Positions 54,942 through 62,827 of a stretch of DNA of 62,827 nt are shown piece by piece. The position numbers were made by a program, and so were the translations under genes. Location: positions 1-62,827 of the forward strand of contig NZ_LNQC01000034.1 in NCBI RefSeq assembly GCF_001651855.1, written 5' to 3'. How positions within the stretch are numbered: the first letter of the stretch is position 1; each line of letters begins with the position of its first letter. The DNA comes from Sinorhizobium americanum (GTDB lineage Bacteria; Pseudomonadota; Alphaproteobacteria; Rhizobiales; Rhizobiaceae). The notes under the pieces were generated by a model. That model made no database searches, was not told the DNA's origin, and saw nothing but the letters and a program-made list of their open reading frames with translations.

Positions 54942-55964
54942 ATGACATCTGATAGAAAAGCGGCATACATTGCGAGGGGAATTCGGCTCGCTGCAGTTCC
55001 GTTGCTGTGCGCGGCACTTGCCGCCTGCGGATCGACGACATCCAGTGTCAAGAAGAGCAAGTCGCGAAGCAAGGAATACTTCGCCGAATCCGTCTATGGC
55101 GTCAAAGCCAGTCCGCGGGTCGCGACCGGACGCAATATTCCAAAGGGGGGCGGCCGCTATCAGGTGGGCAAGGCCTATCAGGTCAAGGGCAGGTGGTACC
55201 AGCCGAAAGAGGATTTCGGTTACAACAAGACCGGCGTAGCGTCGTGGTACGGATCAGCCTTTCACGGGCGCCTGACGGCAAACGGCGAAGTCTACGACAA
55301 GTATCACTTGTCGGCCGCGCACCCGACCTTTCCGCTGCCGAGCTATGCCCGGGTCACCAACATGGAGAACGGCACGTCGGTCATCGTCCGCGTCAACGAC
55401 CGTGGTCCCTATGAGTACGGCCGGATCATCGATGTCTCCTCGAAGACGGCTGACATGCTGGACATCAAGCGCAAGGGGAGCGCCAAGGTCCGCGTTCAAT
55501 ATGTCGGCCGGGCGCCGCTCGAGGGCAACGACATGCCCTATCTCATGGCGTCCTACGTCACCAAAGGCGATCGCAGCCCGGGTGTGAGGCCGGAGGGACA
55601 GATTGCGACGGGTGTCATGGTCGCCTCGAACGAACCGCTGCGCAATCAGGCACAAGACCTCGGCATCGTCCCGGTCCCGGCCAAGTCGATGCGCGGCACA
55701 GGCGTCCCTGTGAACGCTCTGGCCGCACCGGCGCAAGCCTTCCCGACGCCGCGTGCCATGACCGAATTCGTGCTCCTGCCGGAAATCGGACCGGTTCCGA
55801 CCGAGCGGCCCGAATTGATCCCGCTGCCGGATGGCAGCATGGCCTATGCGGCCGCCTATGTCGAAGTGCGTGTCAGCGACAAGGCCTCTCCCTTCGAAGC
55901 GATAATGGTCGATTCCAATCCGCTCACTCCCGAGTCGATCCTTGCCTATGCAAAGCGGCATTAA
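54942..55964 (+). CDS. rlpA: RlpA-like septal ring lytic transglycosylase/lipoprotein
   Basis: 340 residues. A lipobox-type start (PLLCAALAACGS, lipidated Cys at about 24) anchors it in the outer membrane. The double-psi barrel follows (about 95-185) with GVASWYGSAFHGRLTANGE and VIVRVNDRGPYEYGRIID, the regions that carry the active acidic residues of RlpA. No SPOR domain is seen at the C-terminus, unlike E. coli RlpA. It acts on glycan strands; it precedes the DD-carboxypeptidase homologue. The start is at 54942; a GTG three codons upstream is possible. Confidence 0.88.
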   Translation: MTSDRKAAYIARGIRLAAVPLLCAALAACGSTTSSVKKSKSRSKEYFAESVYGVKASPRVATGRNIPKGGGRYQVGKAYQVKGRWYQPKEDFGYNKTGVASWYGSAFHGRLTANGEVYDKYHLSAAHPTFPLPSYARVTNMENGTSVIVRVNDRGPYEYGRIIDVSSKTADMLDIKRKGSAKVRVQYVGRAPLEGNDMPYLMASYVTKGDRSPGVRPEGQIATGVMVASNEPLRNQAQDLGIVPVPAKSMRGTGVPVNALAAPAQAFPTPRAMTEFVLLPEIGPVPTERPELIPLPDGSMAYAAAYVEVRVSDKASPFEAIMVDSNPLTPESILAYAKRH

Positions 55965-56043
55965 GGCGCCATCTGATCCGCTCGATGCCGATTGAACGGG
56001 GGTCTCCGCACTGCTATGCCCGTGTGAGAAACCGGAGTTTCTC

Positions 56044-57198
56044 ATGCGCATGAAGTGGTTCGCGATCGTGGGCATCCTGGCGGCGATCGCTCAGGGGGAG
56101 GCGGCAGCGCAGACGGCGGCTTTCAATACGAAGGCGAAGCAAATCTACCTCGTCGATGCGGAAACCGGCACCGTGCTCTTCGCGCGCGGCGAAGACGATC
56201 CGGTGCCGCCCGCCTCGCTTGCCAAGCTGATGACAATGGACGTGGTCTTCGAGGCGCTGGAGAAGGGGGAACTGACGCCGGAGACGACCTTCACGGTTAC
56301 CGAGCATGCCTGGCGAACCGGCGGCGCGCCCTCCGGCACGGCCACGATGTTCGCCGCGATCAAATCCCAGATCCGCGTTGCAGAGCTCATTCAAGGCGCA
56401 ACGGTGCAGCTGGCCAATGACGCCTGCATCATCCTAGCCGAAGGCATGGCCGGCAGCGAGGCTGCCTTCGCCGAACGGATGAACGAACGCGCGCGCGCGC
56501 TTGGCATGCCGGTTGCGACGTTCAAGAATGCGACGGGACTACCGGATCCGGGAAACCGCATCACAATGCGTGAACTCGTCACCCTGTCACGCCATCTGCG
56601 CGAGGCGCATCCGGAATTCTACCGTCTCTATGCTCAGCCTGAATTCGAGTGGAACAAGATCCTTCAGCGCAACAAGAACCCGTTGATTGCCGCCAATGCT
56701 GGCGTCGATGGACTGGCGACCGGTTTTGCAGAAGGGTTCGGCTTCTCGCTTGCCGCCTCCATGCAGCGCGGCGACCGCCGGGTTTACCTGGCGATGGCCG
56801 GCCTCGAAACAGACAAGGAGAGGATTGAGGAAAGCCGCCGCGTGCTCGACTGGGCAATGACGAATTTCGAGAAACGGCGCATCTTCGCCGAAGGCGAGAC
56901 GATCGGCGAGGCGAGCGTTTATGGCGGCGAGGCGTCTCGTGTCTCGCTGGTCGCGGGCGGCCCGGTCGACCTGCTGCTGCCGGTCAACAATCCGGAACGG
57001 CTGATGGCGAGGATCGTCTATAAATGGCCGCTGACGGCGCCGGTGGCAGCCGGCCAGCAGGTTGGCGTCGTCAAGCTCTGGAACGGAGACAAGCTTTTGA
57101 GGGAAGTGCCGGTCAGAACTGCCGAGGCGGTCGGGCCCGGGACGCTCAGCAGCCGGGCGCTCGACGCCCTGCAGGAACTTCTGTTCTTCTGGCTGTGA
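56044..57198 (+). CDS. D-alanyl-D-alanine carboxypeptidase homologue with altered active site
   Basis: 384-residue DacA/DacF-family (peptidase S11) exported protein. Signal peptide 1-22, then the penicillin-binding domain and a C-terminal beta domain (PBP5_C). SxxK is intact ([10 protein letters not shown], Ser58 and Lys61). The second motif, normally SxN, reads LAN (Leu123-Asn125), and the third, normally KTG, reads ATG (Ala225 in [11 protein letters not shown]). Both altered residues normally position substrate or proton transfer, so activity may be weak or changed. It follows rlpA by 79 bases. Confidence 0.88.
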   Translation: MRMKWFAIVGILAAIAQGEAAAQTAAFNTKAKQIYLVDAETGTVLFARGEDDPVPPASLAKLMTMDVVFEALEKGELTPETTFTVTEHAWRTGGAPSGTATMFAAIKSQIRVAELIQGATVQLANDACIILAEGMAGSEAAFAERMNERARALGMPVATFKNATGLPDPGNRITMRELVTLSRHLREAHPEFYRLYAQPEFEWNKILQRNKNPLIAANAGVDGLATGFAEGFGFSLAASMQRGDRRVYLAMAGLETDKERIEESRRVLDWAMTNFEKRRIFAEGETIGEASVYGGEASRVSLVAGGPVDLLLPVNNPERLMARIVYKWPLTAPVAAGQQVGVVKLWNGDKLLREVPVRTAEAVGPGTLSSRALDALQELLFFWL

Positions 57199-57254
57199 CA
57201 AATGCGGCGCTTGGCGGTTCCTTCCGCCAGATCAATCGGCTAAACAGAACCGGT

Positions 57255-57956
57255 ATGCACGCCGATCTGGAAGAACTTGTGTCGCTGACAAAGGGATTGT
57301 TCGTAACATTCGAGGGTGGAGAAGGGGCGGGAAAATCGACCCAGATGCGCCTTCTTGCCGATTCGCTCAGCGCCCGAGGCTATGACGTGCTGACCACCCG
57401 TGAGCCCGGTGGCTCCATCGGGGCGGAGGCGGTCCGCCACGTCCTGCTGTCAGGCGCGGCGGAACCCTTCGGCGTCCGCATGGAGGCGATTCTCTTCGCG
57501 GCGGCGCGCAGCGACCATGTCGAAGAAGTCATCCGTCCCGCCTTGGAGCAGGGGAGGATCGTTCTTTGCGACCGCTTCATGGACTCCTCCCGCGTCTACC
57601 AGGGCGTCACCGGCAATCTTGAGCCCGGCTTCGTGGAAACGCTGGAGCGCGTCGCGGTGAACGGCGTCATTCCCGATCGGACAATCATCTTCGATCTGCC
57701 TGCAGAGGTCGGGCTGGAACGCGCCCGGCGCCGTTCAAGCGAGAACCCGGACCGCTTCGAAAAGGAACAGCTCGAGACGCACGAGAAGCGCCGAGAGGCT
57801 TTCCTCGACATTGCCGAGGCCGATCCCGAACGGTGCCGGGTCGTCGATGCCACCCATCCGCCGGAGGCGATCGCGGCGGAAGTGCTGAGGCTCGTGGAGG
57901 CGCTGCTACCGGGCAATGGCGAACCGCAATCGTCCGCGGTCGAAGCGGCATCATGA
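57255..57956 (+). CDS. tmk: thymidylate kinase
   Basis: 233 residues. Phosphorylates dTMP to dTDP. The P-loop [12 protein letters not shown] is near the N-terminus, and [13 protein letters not shown] carries the DR motif; the lid ([16 protein letters not shown]) follows. ATG at 57255 has a weak ribosome site; a GTG at 57279, preceded by GGAAG, is an equally good start giving 225 residues. It overlaps holB by 4 bases. Confidence 0.95.
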   Translation: MHADLEELVSLTKGLFVTFEGGEGAGKSTQMRLLADSLSARGYDVLTTREPGGSIGAEAVRHVLLSGAAEPFGVRMEAILFAAARSDHVEEVIRPALEQGRIVLCDRFMDSSRVYQGVTGNLEPGFVETLERVAVNGVIPDRTIIFDLPAEVGLERARRRSSENPDRFEKEQLETHEKRREAFLDIAEADPERCRVVDATHPPEAIAAEVLRLVEALLPGNGEPQSSAVEAAS

Positions 57957-58984
57957 CCATGGAACGTCCCGGCGTGCTGGAGGGGGCAGTCGCTCCCGTC
58001 GAAAACGACAAGCTCTTCGGCCATCCTGAAGCCGAAGCCTTTCTTGCCCAGAGCTACCGGTCCGGCAAGGGTCACCATGCGATCCTCATCGAAGGCCCCG
58101 AAGGGATCGGCAAGGCGACGCTCGCTTTTCGATTCGCCAATCATGTGCTCAGCCATTCCGAACCCGCGGAGGCGCCCGAACTCCTCGACGACCCAGATCC
58201 GGCGTCGCTCGTCACGCGCCAGCTTGCCTCCGGCGCGTCGCACAACCTGTTGCATTTGACGCGCCCTGTCGACGAAAAGACGGGCAGAGCGAAGGGGGCG
58301 ATTACGGTGGACGAGGTCCGCCGCGCCGGAAAATTCTTCGGGCAGACATCGGGCACGGGGAACTGGCGCATCGTCATCATCGATCCCGCCGACGACCTCA
58401 ACCGCAATGCCGCCAACGCCATTCTAAAGATTCTGGAGGAGCCGCCGCGCCGTTCGCTGTTTCTCGTACTGACGCACGCTCCGGGAAAGCTGTTGCCGAC
58501 GATCCGTTCGCGCTGCCTGCCGCTGCGGCTGAAGCCCTTGGAATCGGATTCGATGCGCCTGGCGCTCGCCCATCTGGGCTTCGATTTGGCCGGTCCGAGC
58601 GCCGACGGAATCATTGCCGCGGCGAGCGGCAGCGTTTCCGAGGCACTGAAGCTGATCAACTATGGCGGCCTCGATATTGCCGCTGCTTTCGAGGACATCC
58701 TCGCAGGGCAGGGGCCCTCCGTCCGCAAACAGATGTACAAGCTCGCCGACATCCTTTCGGCGAAGGACAGCGAGACGATTTACGACTTCTTCTCGTCCCT
58801 CGCCACGGGGCGGGTGATGCGGCTGGCGCGCGACGCTGCCATTGCCGGCGACATTCACCGCGCCGAACGCTTTGCAAGGCTGTCCAGCAGCTTCAGCGAG
58901 CGCCTGACCATAAGCGACGCCTATAATCTCGATCGCAAGCAGACGATCCTGTCCCTGCTCGACGACCTGAAGGACGCCTTATAG
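57953..58984 (+). CDS. holB: DNA polymerase III subunit delta'
   Basis: 343 residues, clamp-loader subunit. The AAA+ region holds a P-loop-like [21 protein letters not shown]-type sequence ([15 protein letters not shown]) and [20 protein letters not shown], all typical of HolB. Translationally coupled to tmk (ATGA), a widespread pairing. Its last bases overlap the convergent MazG-like gene. Confidence 0.93.
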   Translation: MTMERPGVLEGAVAPVENDKLFGHPEAEAFLAQSYRSGKGHHAILIEGPEGIGKATLAFRFANHVLSHSEPAEAPELLDDPDPASLVTRQLASGASHNLLHLTRPVDEKTGRAKGAITVDEVRRAGKFFGQTSGTGNWRIVIIDPADDLNRNAANAILKILEEPPRRSLFLVLTHAPGKLLPTIRSRCLPLRLKPLESDSMRLALAHLGFDLAGPSADGIIAAASGSVSEALKLINYGGLDIAAAFEDILAGQGPSVRKQMYKLADILSAKDSETIYDFFSSLATGRVMRLARDAAIAGDIHRAERFARLSSSFSERLTISDAYNLDRKQTILSLLDDLKDAL

Positions 58985-59284
58985 GTCGGGCCTGAATTTC
59001 CACTTCCGCTCGATCGCCGCGGCAAGGTCGATATCATTTTTGTGGGCGAAGAGCAGGACATGGCCGAGAAGATCGGCCGTCTCGTCTGCAAGTGACCGCC
59101 GCAATTCGTCGATCGGCGTGCCAGCCTTCCGCCCGCGACCGCTCGCCTTGTTCCATGCCTGTGTCAGTTCGCCGAGTTCCTCCTGCAGCTTCAGAATGTA
59201 CCAGTCCGGATCTCGGACGATGGCGTGTTCGTTCGCATAGGCAGCCGAGGCTCTCTCGAACTTTTCCTTGAGATCACCCAGCAT
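58979..59284 (-). CDS. MazG-like nucleotide pyrophosphohydrolase
   Basis: 101 residues, all helical, with EELGELTQAW and DETADLLGHVLL, the two metal-binding halves (ExxE and ExxD) of the MazG/all-alpha NTP-PPase fold. It would hydrolyse a nucleotide triphosphate; the substrate is unknown. It overlaps the 3' end of holB by 6 bases on the other strand. Confidence 0.78.
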   Translation of the reverse strand: MLGDLKEKFERASAAYANEHAIVRDPDWYILKLQEELGELTQAWNKASGRGRKAGTPIDELRRSLADETADLLGHVLLFAHKNDIDLAAAIERKWKFRPDL

Positions 59285-59458
59285 CGCATTCCCCTTTCCG
59301 TGTTTATGATTTGTTCCCGGCGGCCGCAGATGTCAACTGCCAAGGCACCCGAAGGAGCTACTGTCCGCCAGGGTTTTTCTGGGTGCAGCGGTTCCCTACC
59401 TAAAGGCGATGCGCTAATAGCAGCCATAGTTTCCGATCCGAGATAAATCGAAGCCGCC

Positions 59459-61009
59459 ATGAGAGATACGTCCCCGTTCTACATCACCACCGCGATTTCC
59501 TACCCGAACGGCAAGCCGCATATCGGCCATGCCTATGAACTGATCGCGACGGACGCCATGGCGCGCTATCAGAGGCTGGACGGCCGCGAGGTCTTCTTCC
59601 TGACGGGGACCGACGAGCACGGCCAGAAGATGCAGCAGACGGCGCGCAAGGAGGGCATCTCGCCGCAGGAGCTTGCCGACCGCAACTCGGCCGAGTTCGA
59701 AAAGATGGCCGAACTGCTCAACGCATCCAACGATGATTTCATCCGCACGACGGAGAAGCGCCACCACGAGGCATCGCAGGCGATCTGGATCCGCATGGGC
59801 GAGGCGGGTGACCTTTACAAGGATGCCTATGCCGGCTGGTACTCCGTCCGGGACGAGGCATACTACCAAGAAAACGAGACGGAGCTGCGCGACGACGGCG
59901 TGCGCTACGGGCCGCAGGGAACGCCGGTCGAATGGGTCGAGGAGGAGAGCTATTTCTTCCGCCTGTCGGCCTATCAGGAGAAGCTCCTGAAGCATTATGA
60001 GGAGAATCCGGATTTCATCGGACCCGCCGAGCGGCGCAATGAGGTGATCTCCTTCGTCAAGTCGGGCCTGAAGGATCTGTCGGTCTCGCGCACGACCTTC
60101 GACTGGGGCATCCGGGTGCCGAACGATCCTGCCCATGTCATGTATGTCTGGGTCGACGCCTTGACGAACTATCTCACCGCGACCAGCTATCTGACCGATC
60201 CGTCGGGGCCTCGGGCAAAGTTCTGGCCGGCGAATATCCACGTCATCGGCAAGGACATCATTCGCTTCCATGCCGTCTACTGGCCGGCTTTCCTGATGTC
60301 GGCGGGCCTGCCGCTGCCGAAACGCGTTTTCGCGCACGGCTTCCTGCTCAACAAGGGCGAGAAGATGTCGAAGTCGCTCGGCAACGTGGTCGACCCATTC
60401 AACCTCGTCGAACATTTCGGCCTCGACCAGATCCGCTATTTCTTCCTGCGGGAAGTCTCCTTCGGCCAGGACGGCAGCTACAGCGAGGAGGGAATCGCGA
60501 CCCGGATCAATTCCGACCTCGCCAACGGCATCGGCAATCTCGCCAGCCGCTCTCTGTCCATGATCGTCAAGAACTGCGACGCCCAGATTCCGGTATGCGG
60601 TCCGCTGACGGACGAGGACAGCGCAATGCTCGCCGCCGCCGATTCGCTCCTCGATACGACGCGCGAGGAAATGGGCAAGCAGCTCATCCACCGCGCGCTC
60701 GCCGCGATCATCGCCGTGGTTTCCGAGACGGACCGCTATTTCGCCGGTCAGGAACCCTGGGCGCTGAAGAAGACCGATCCGGAGCGCATGGCGACCGTGC
60801 TCTACGTGACGGCGGAGGTGGTGCGCCAGATCGCGATCCTGCTGCAGCCCTTCATGCCCGAATCGGCGGGCAAGCTCTTGGATCTGGTAGCGGTCCCCGA
60901 AGAAAGGCGCAGTTTCGCGGATCTCGGCGAAGCGGGCCGCCTGGTGCCCGGGACGCCGCTTGAGGCGCCGAAGCCGGTCTTCCCGCGCTATGTGGCGCCG
61001 GAAGCGTAA
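59459..61009 (+). CDS. metG: methionyl-tRNA synthetase
   Basis: 516 residues of the short type (no C-terminal tRNA-binding EMAP domain). The HIGH-like motif is [13 protein letters not shown], the KMSKS motif is [14 protein letters not shown], and the catalytic domain shows [13 protein letters not shown]. The zinc-knuckle cysteines of the class 1 enzyme are absent. The start at 59459 matches the family ([12 protein letters not shown]). Confidence 0.96.
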   Translation: MRDTSPFYITTAISYPNGKPHIGHAYELIATDAMARYQRLDGREVFFLTGTDEHGQKMQQTARKEGISPQELADRNSAEFEKMAELLNASNDDFIRTTEKRHHEASQAIWIRMGEAGDLYKDAYAGWYSVRDEAYYQENETELRDDGVRYGPQGTPVEWVEEESYFFRLSAYQEKLLKHYEENPDFIGPAERRNEVISFVKSGLKDLSVSRTTFDWGIRVPNDPAHVMYVWVDALTNYLTATSYLTDPSGPRAKFWPANIHVIGKDIIRFHAVYWPAFLMSAGLPLPKRVFAHGFLLNKGEKMSKSLGNVVDPFNLVEHFGLDQIRYFFLREVSFGQDGSYSEEGIATRINSDLANGIGNLASRSLSMIVKNCDAQIPVCGPLTDEDSAMLAAADSLLDTTREEMGKQLIHRALAAIIAVVSETDRYFAGQEPWALKKTDPERMATVLYVTAEVVRQIAILLQPFMPESAGKLLDLVAVPEERRSFADLGEAGRLVPGTPLEAPKPVFPRYVAPEA

Positions 61010-61023
61010 GCGAGAGCGAACTG

Positions 61024-61803
61024 ATGCTGATCGACACGCACTGCCATCTGGATTTTCCGGATTTCGACGCCGAGCGCGACGAGATCATCGAACGTGCCCG
61101 GCAGGCAGGCGTGACCCAGATGGTGACAATCTCGACCCGCGTGAAGCGCTTCGAGACGATTTTGGCGATCGCCGAAAAATATGAGAACGTCTTCTGCTCG
61201 GTCGGCACCCATCCGCACAATGCTGACGAAGAACTGGACATCACCGCGGCGGACCTCGTCCGCCTGTCGGCACATCCAAAGGTGGTTGCGATCGGCGAGG
61301 CGGGGCTCGATTATTTCTACGACAATGCGCCTCGCGAGGCGCAGGCGGAGGGCCTGCGTCGCCATATAGAGGCGGCGCGCGAAACCGGGTTGCCGCTCGT
61401 CATTCACAGCCGGTCGGCCGACGAGGATATGGCCGCGATCCTGACCGAGGAAGCGGGGAAGGGCGCCTTCCCCTTCCTTCTCCACTGCTTCTCGTCTGGA
61501 GCCGACCTGGCGCGCATCGGCGTCGACCTCGGCGGCTATGTCTCATTTTCGGGAATCCTGACATTCCCGAAGTCGCAGGAACTGAGGGATATCGCCGAAA
61601 CGATTCCGCGCGATCGCTTGATCGTCGAGACGGATGCGCCCTATCTGGCGCCAAAGCCTTTCCGCGGCAAGCGCAACGAGCCGGCCTATGTTGCACACAC
61701 GGCCGACGTGCTCGCCGAATCAATCGGCGTCACGAAGGGGGAAATCGCGGAGATCACGACGGAAAACGCCCTGCGAATCTTTTCCAAGATGCCGAGGCTC
61801 TAG
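61024..61803 (+). CDS. TatD family deoxyribonuclease
   Basis: 259-residue metal-dependent hydrolase of the TatD/YcfH family. DTHCHLDFPDF (HxH metal site), GEAGLDYFYD, VIHSRSADEDM, HCFSSG and ETDAPYLAPKPFRG occur in order. Such enzymes act as 3'-5' DNases or D-aminoacyl hydrolases. It lies 14 bases after metG and 2 bases before the MBL-fold gene, an arrangement common in alphaproteobacteria. Confidence 0.93.
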   Translation: MLIDTHCHLDFPDFDAERDEIIERARQAGVTQMVTISTRVKRFETILAIAEKYENVFCSVGTHPHNADEELDITAADLVRLSAHPKVVAIGEAGLDYFYDNAPREAQAEGLRRHIEAARETGLPLVIHSRSADEDMAAILTEEAGKGAFPFLLHCFSSGADLARIGVDLGGYVSFSGILTFPKSQELRDIAETIPRDRLIVETDAPYLAPKPFRGKRNEPAYVAHTADVLAESIGVTKGEIAEITTENALRIFSKMPRL

Positions 61804-61805
61804 AC

Positions 61806-62642
61806 ATGGCGTTCCGGCGGGTCTTCACCATCCTGGGCTGCGGCTCTTCGCCCGGGGTGCCGCGCATCACCGGCGACTGGGGTGCCTGCGATCCGTCAAA
61901 CCCGCGCAATCGGCGCTTGCGGGCCGCGCTGCTCGTGGAGCAGTTCGCACCGGACGGCGGCAAGACGACCGTCGTCATCGACACGGGTCCCGATTTCCGC
62001 ACCCAGATGGTGGCGGCCGATGTTCGCCACATCGACGCCGTGCTCTACACGCATGCCCATGCGGATCATCTGCACGGCATCGACGATCTGCGCGGCTTCG
62101 TCATCGAGAACCGCAGGCGTGTGCCGATCTGGGCGGACGCCTTTACCATGGCTCGGATTCGCGACGGATTCCGCTACTGCCTGGAAGCGCCGCCCGGCAG
62201 CGGATATCCGCCGATCGTCGAGCCGCATATCATCCCAGAGGATCTTCCGCCGGTTACCGTCCTCGGCGCCGGCGGCCCGATAGCCTTCCAGCCTTTGATG
62301 CAGTTTCACGGCAATATCCATTCGCTCGGCTTCCGCATCGGCAATTTTGCCTATTGCAGCGACGTCAGCGACTTTCCGGCCGAAACGATCGCCAAGCTCA
62401 GGCAACTCGATCTCTTGATCATCGACACCTTGCAGTACAAGTTTCATCCGAGCCATCTGTCGCTGGTGCAGTCGCTCGGCTGGATCGAACGGCTGCAGCC
62501 AAAGCGCGCCGTACTGACGCACATGCATGTGCCGCTTGATTACGACGTCGTGCGCGACGAGACGCCCGACCATGTCGAACCGGCCTATGACATGATGCGG
62601 CTGGAGCTCGAAGTCGAGGTGCCGGCGGCCGAAGAGGCGTAA
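61806..62642 (+). CDS. MBL-fold metallo-hydrolase, PhnP-like
   Basis: 278 residues. The zinc-binding HxHxDH motif is in YTHAHADHLHGIDDLRGF, with downstream histidines in MQFHGNIHSLGF and LTHMHVPLDYD. The N-terminal GCGSSPGVPRITGDWGACDP is shared with PhnP-like phosphodiesterases. No phn genes are near. It is the last gene of the metG-tatD run; substrate unknown. Confidence 0.88.
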   Translation: MAFRRVFTILGCGSSPGVPRITGDWGACDPSNPRNRRLRAALLVEQFAPDGGKTTVVIDTGPDFRTQMVAADVRHIDAVLYTHAHADHLHGIDDLRGFVIENRRRVPIWADAFTMARIRDGFRYCLEAPPGSGYPPIVEPHIIPEDLPPVTVLGAGGPIAFQPLMQFHGNIHSLGFRIGNFAYCSDVSDFPAETIAKLRQLDLLIIDTLQYKFHPSHLSLVQSLGWIERLQPKRAVLTHMHVPLDYDVVRDETPDHVEPAYDMMRLELEVEVPAAEEA

Positions 62643-62758
62643 AGGCTGTCTGATAGGATCTTCCGGCAAGCTTTTGATTCCAATTGAAATTGTGGAATCA
62701 TCTTCAGATAGGTTAGTTCCATAATCTATCTTATGCGATCTTGATCTGTAGCGGCATT

Positions 62759-62796
62759 TTAGAGATGCGACATATGAGCCAGTTAGAGATGCGACA
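62759..62796. repeat. 14-bp direct repeats at the window edge
   Basis: TTAGAGATGCGACA occurs at 62759-62772 and again at 62783-62796 (24-bp period). Repeated terminal sites like these occur in some insertion sequences (IS21-type), where the transposase binds several copies. Confidence 0.6.
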
Positions 62797-62827
62797 GTCG
62801 TCGCCTCTTGGGATGCTGGTCAAACGT
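62774..62827 (+). mobile_element. possible left end of an insertion sequence with truncated ORF
   Basis: An ATG between the two direct repeats opens a frame (MSQLEMRQSS...) that is still open when the window ends 18 codons later. With the repeats and the AT-rich leader at 62680-62740 this resembles an insertion-sequence edge. The rest lies outside the window; identity is inferred. Confidence 0.35.

Noticed and set aside
1..62827. CRISPR array or prophage
   Set aside because: No regularly spaced repeats, no cas genes and no phage structural genes are visible; repeats found are within the coiled-coil gene or short operator-like motifs.

Overview
The window looks like chromosomal core DNA of an alphaproteobacterium of the Rhizobiales, most likely Sinorhizobium/Ensifer. 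The reasons are a GPR/RgsE-type giant coiled-coil protein, a CckA hybrid kinase, a DUF1476 protein, a DksA with one remaining zinc-finger cysteine, a GAAC-N7-GAAC LexA box before recA, and high GC with frequent GTG/TTG starts. Species assignment is inference; no rRNA is present.

Layout. 0.1-8 kb: a 2167-residue coiled-coil growth-pole protein (minus), then an HPt protein and a 2Fe-2S ferredoxin (plus). 8-12 kb: an 807-base gap with a possible minus-strand small RNA, then a GntR regulator, a DHDPS-like lyase/synthase and an FAD amine/amino-acid oxidase that look like one uncharacterised catabolic cassette. 12-15 kb: a DUF922 protein, the folate operon folP-folB-folK and a small hydrolase. 15-19 kb (minus): an exported protein and a SixA-like phosphatase, YcjX-type and YcjF-type group. 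19-24 kb: dksA, a FliO-like protein and cckA. 24-30 kb: psuK-psuG (pseudouridine breakdown), then SOS-regulated recA and alaS. 30-36 kb: a SulP transporter, a frameshifted AraC/GyrI-like regulator, icd, an SpoU methyltransferase and murI. 36-42 kb: a HerA-like ATPase, rpsD, glsA, ttcA and an inositol monophosphatase family enzyme. 41.7-44.4 kb: two tandem Bcr/CflA exporters. 44.7-53 kb (minus): grx-bolA with a small basic protein and purL, then purQ-purS-purC, the two pur blocks being separated by about 3 kb carrying a PagL-like deacylase, a MocR regulator, a divergent DUF1127 gene and a lipoprotein. 53-55 kb: DUF1476, an orphan HEPN-like ORF, an intact tRNA-Ser and a broken tRNA-Ser half. 55-62.6 kb: rlpA, a DD-carboxypeptidase homologue, tmk, holB, a MazG-like protein (minus), metG, tatD and an MBL-fold hydrolase. 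The last 100 bases hold direct repeats and an open frame that look like the edge of an insertion sequence.

There is no obvious large novel system. The most distinctive signals are: the DD-carboxypeptidase homologue that keeps SxxK but has lost the usual SxN serine and KTG lysine; the tRNA-Ser scar beside an HEPN-like ORF; paired 12-bp direct repeats 30 bp apart in front of the MocR gene; an orphan minus-strand terminator with a CU-rich upstream segment; two CtrA-like boxes before the HPt gene; and a regulator carrying two single-base deletions 75 bp apart.
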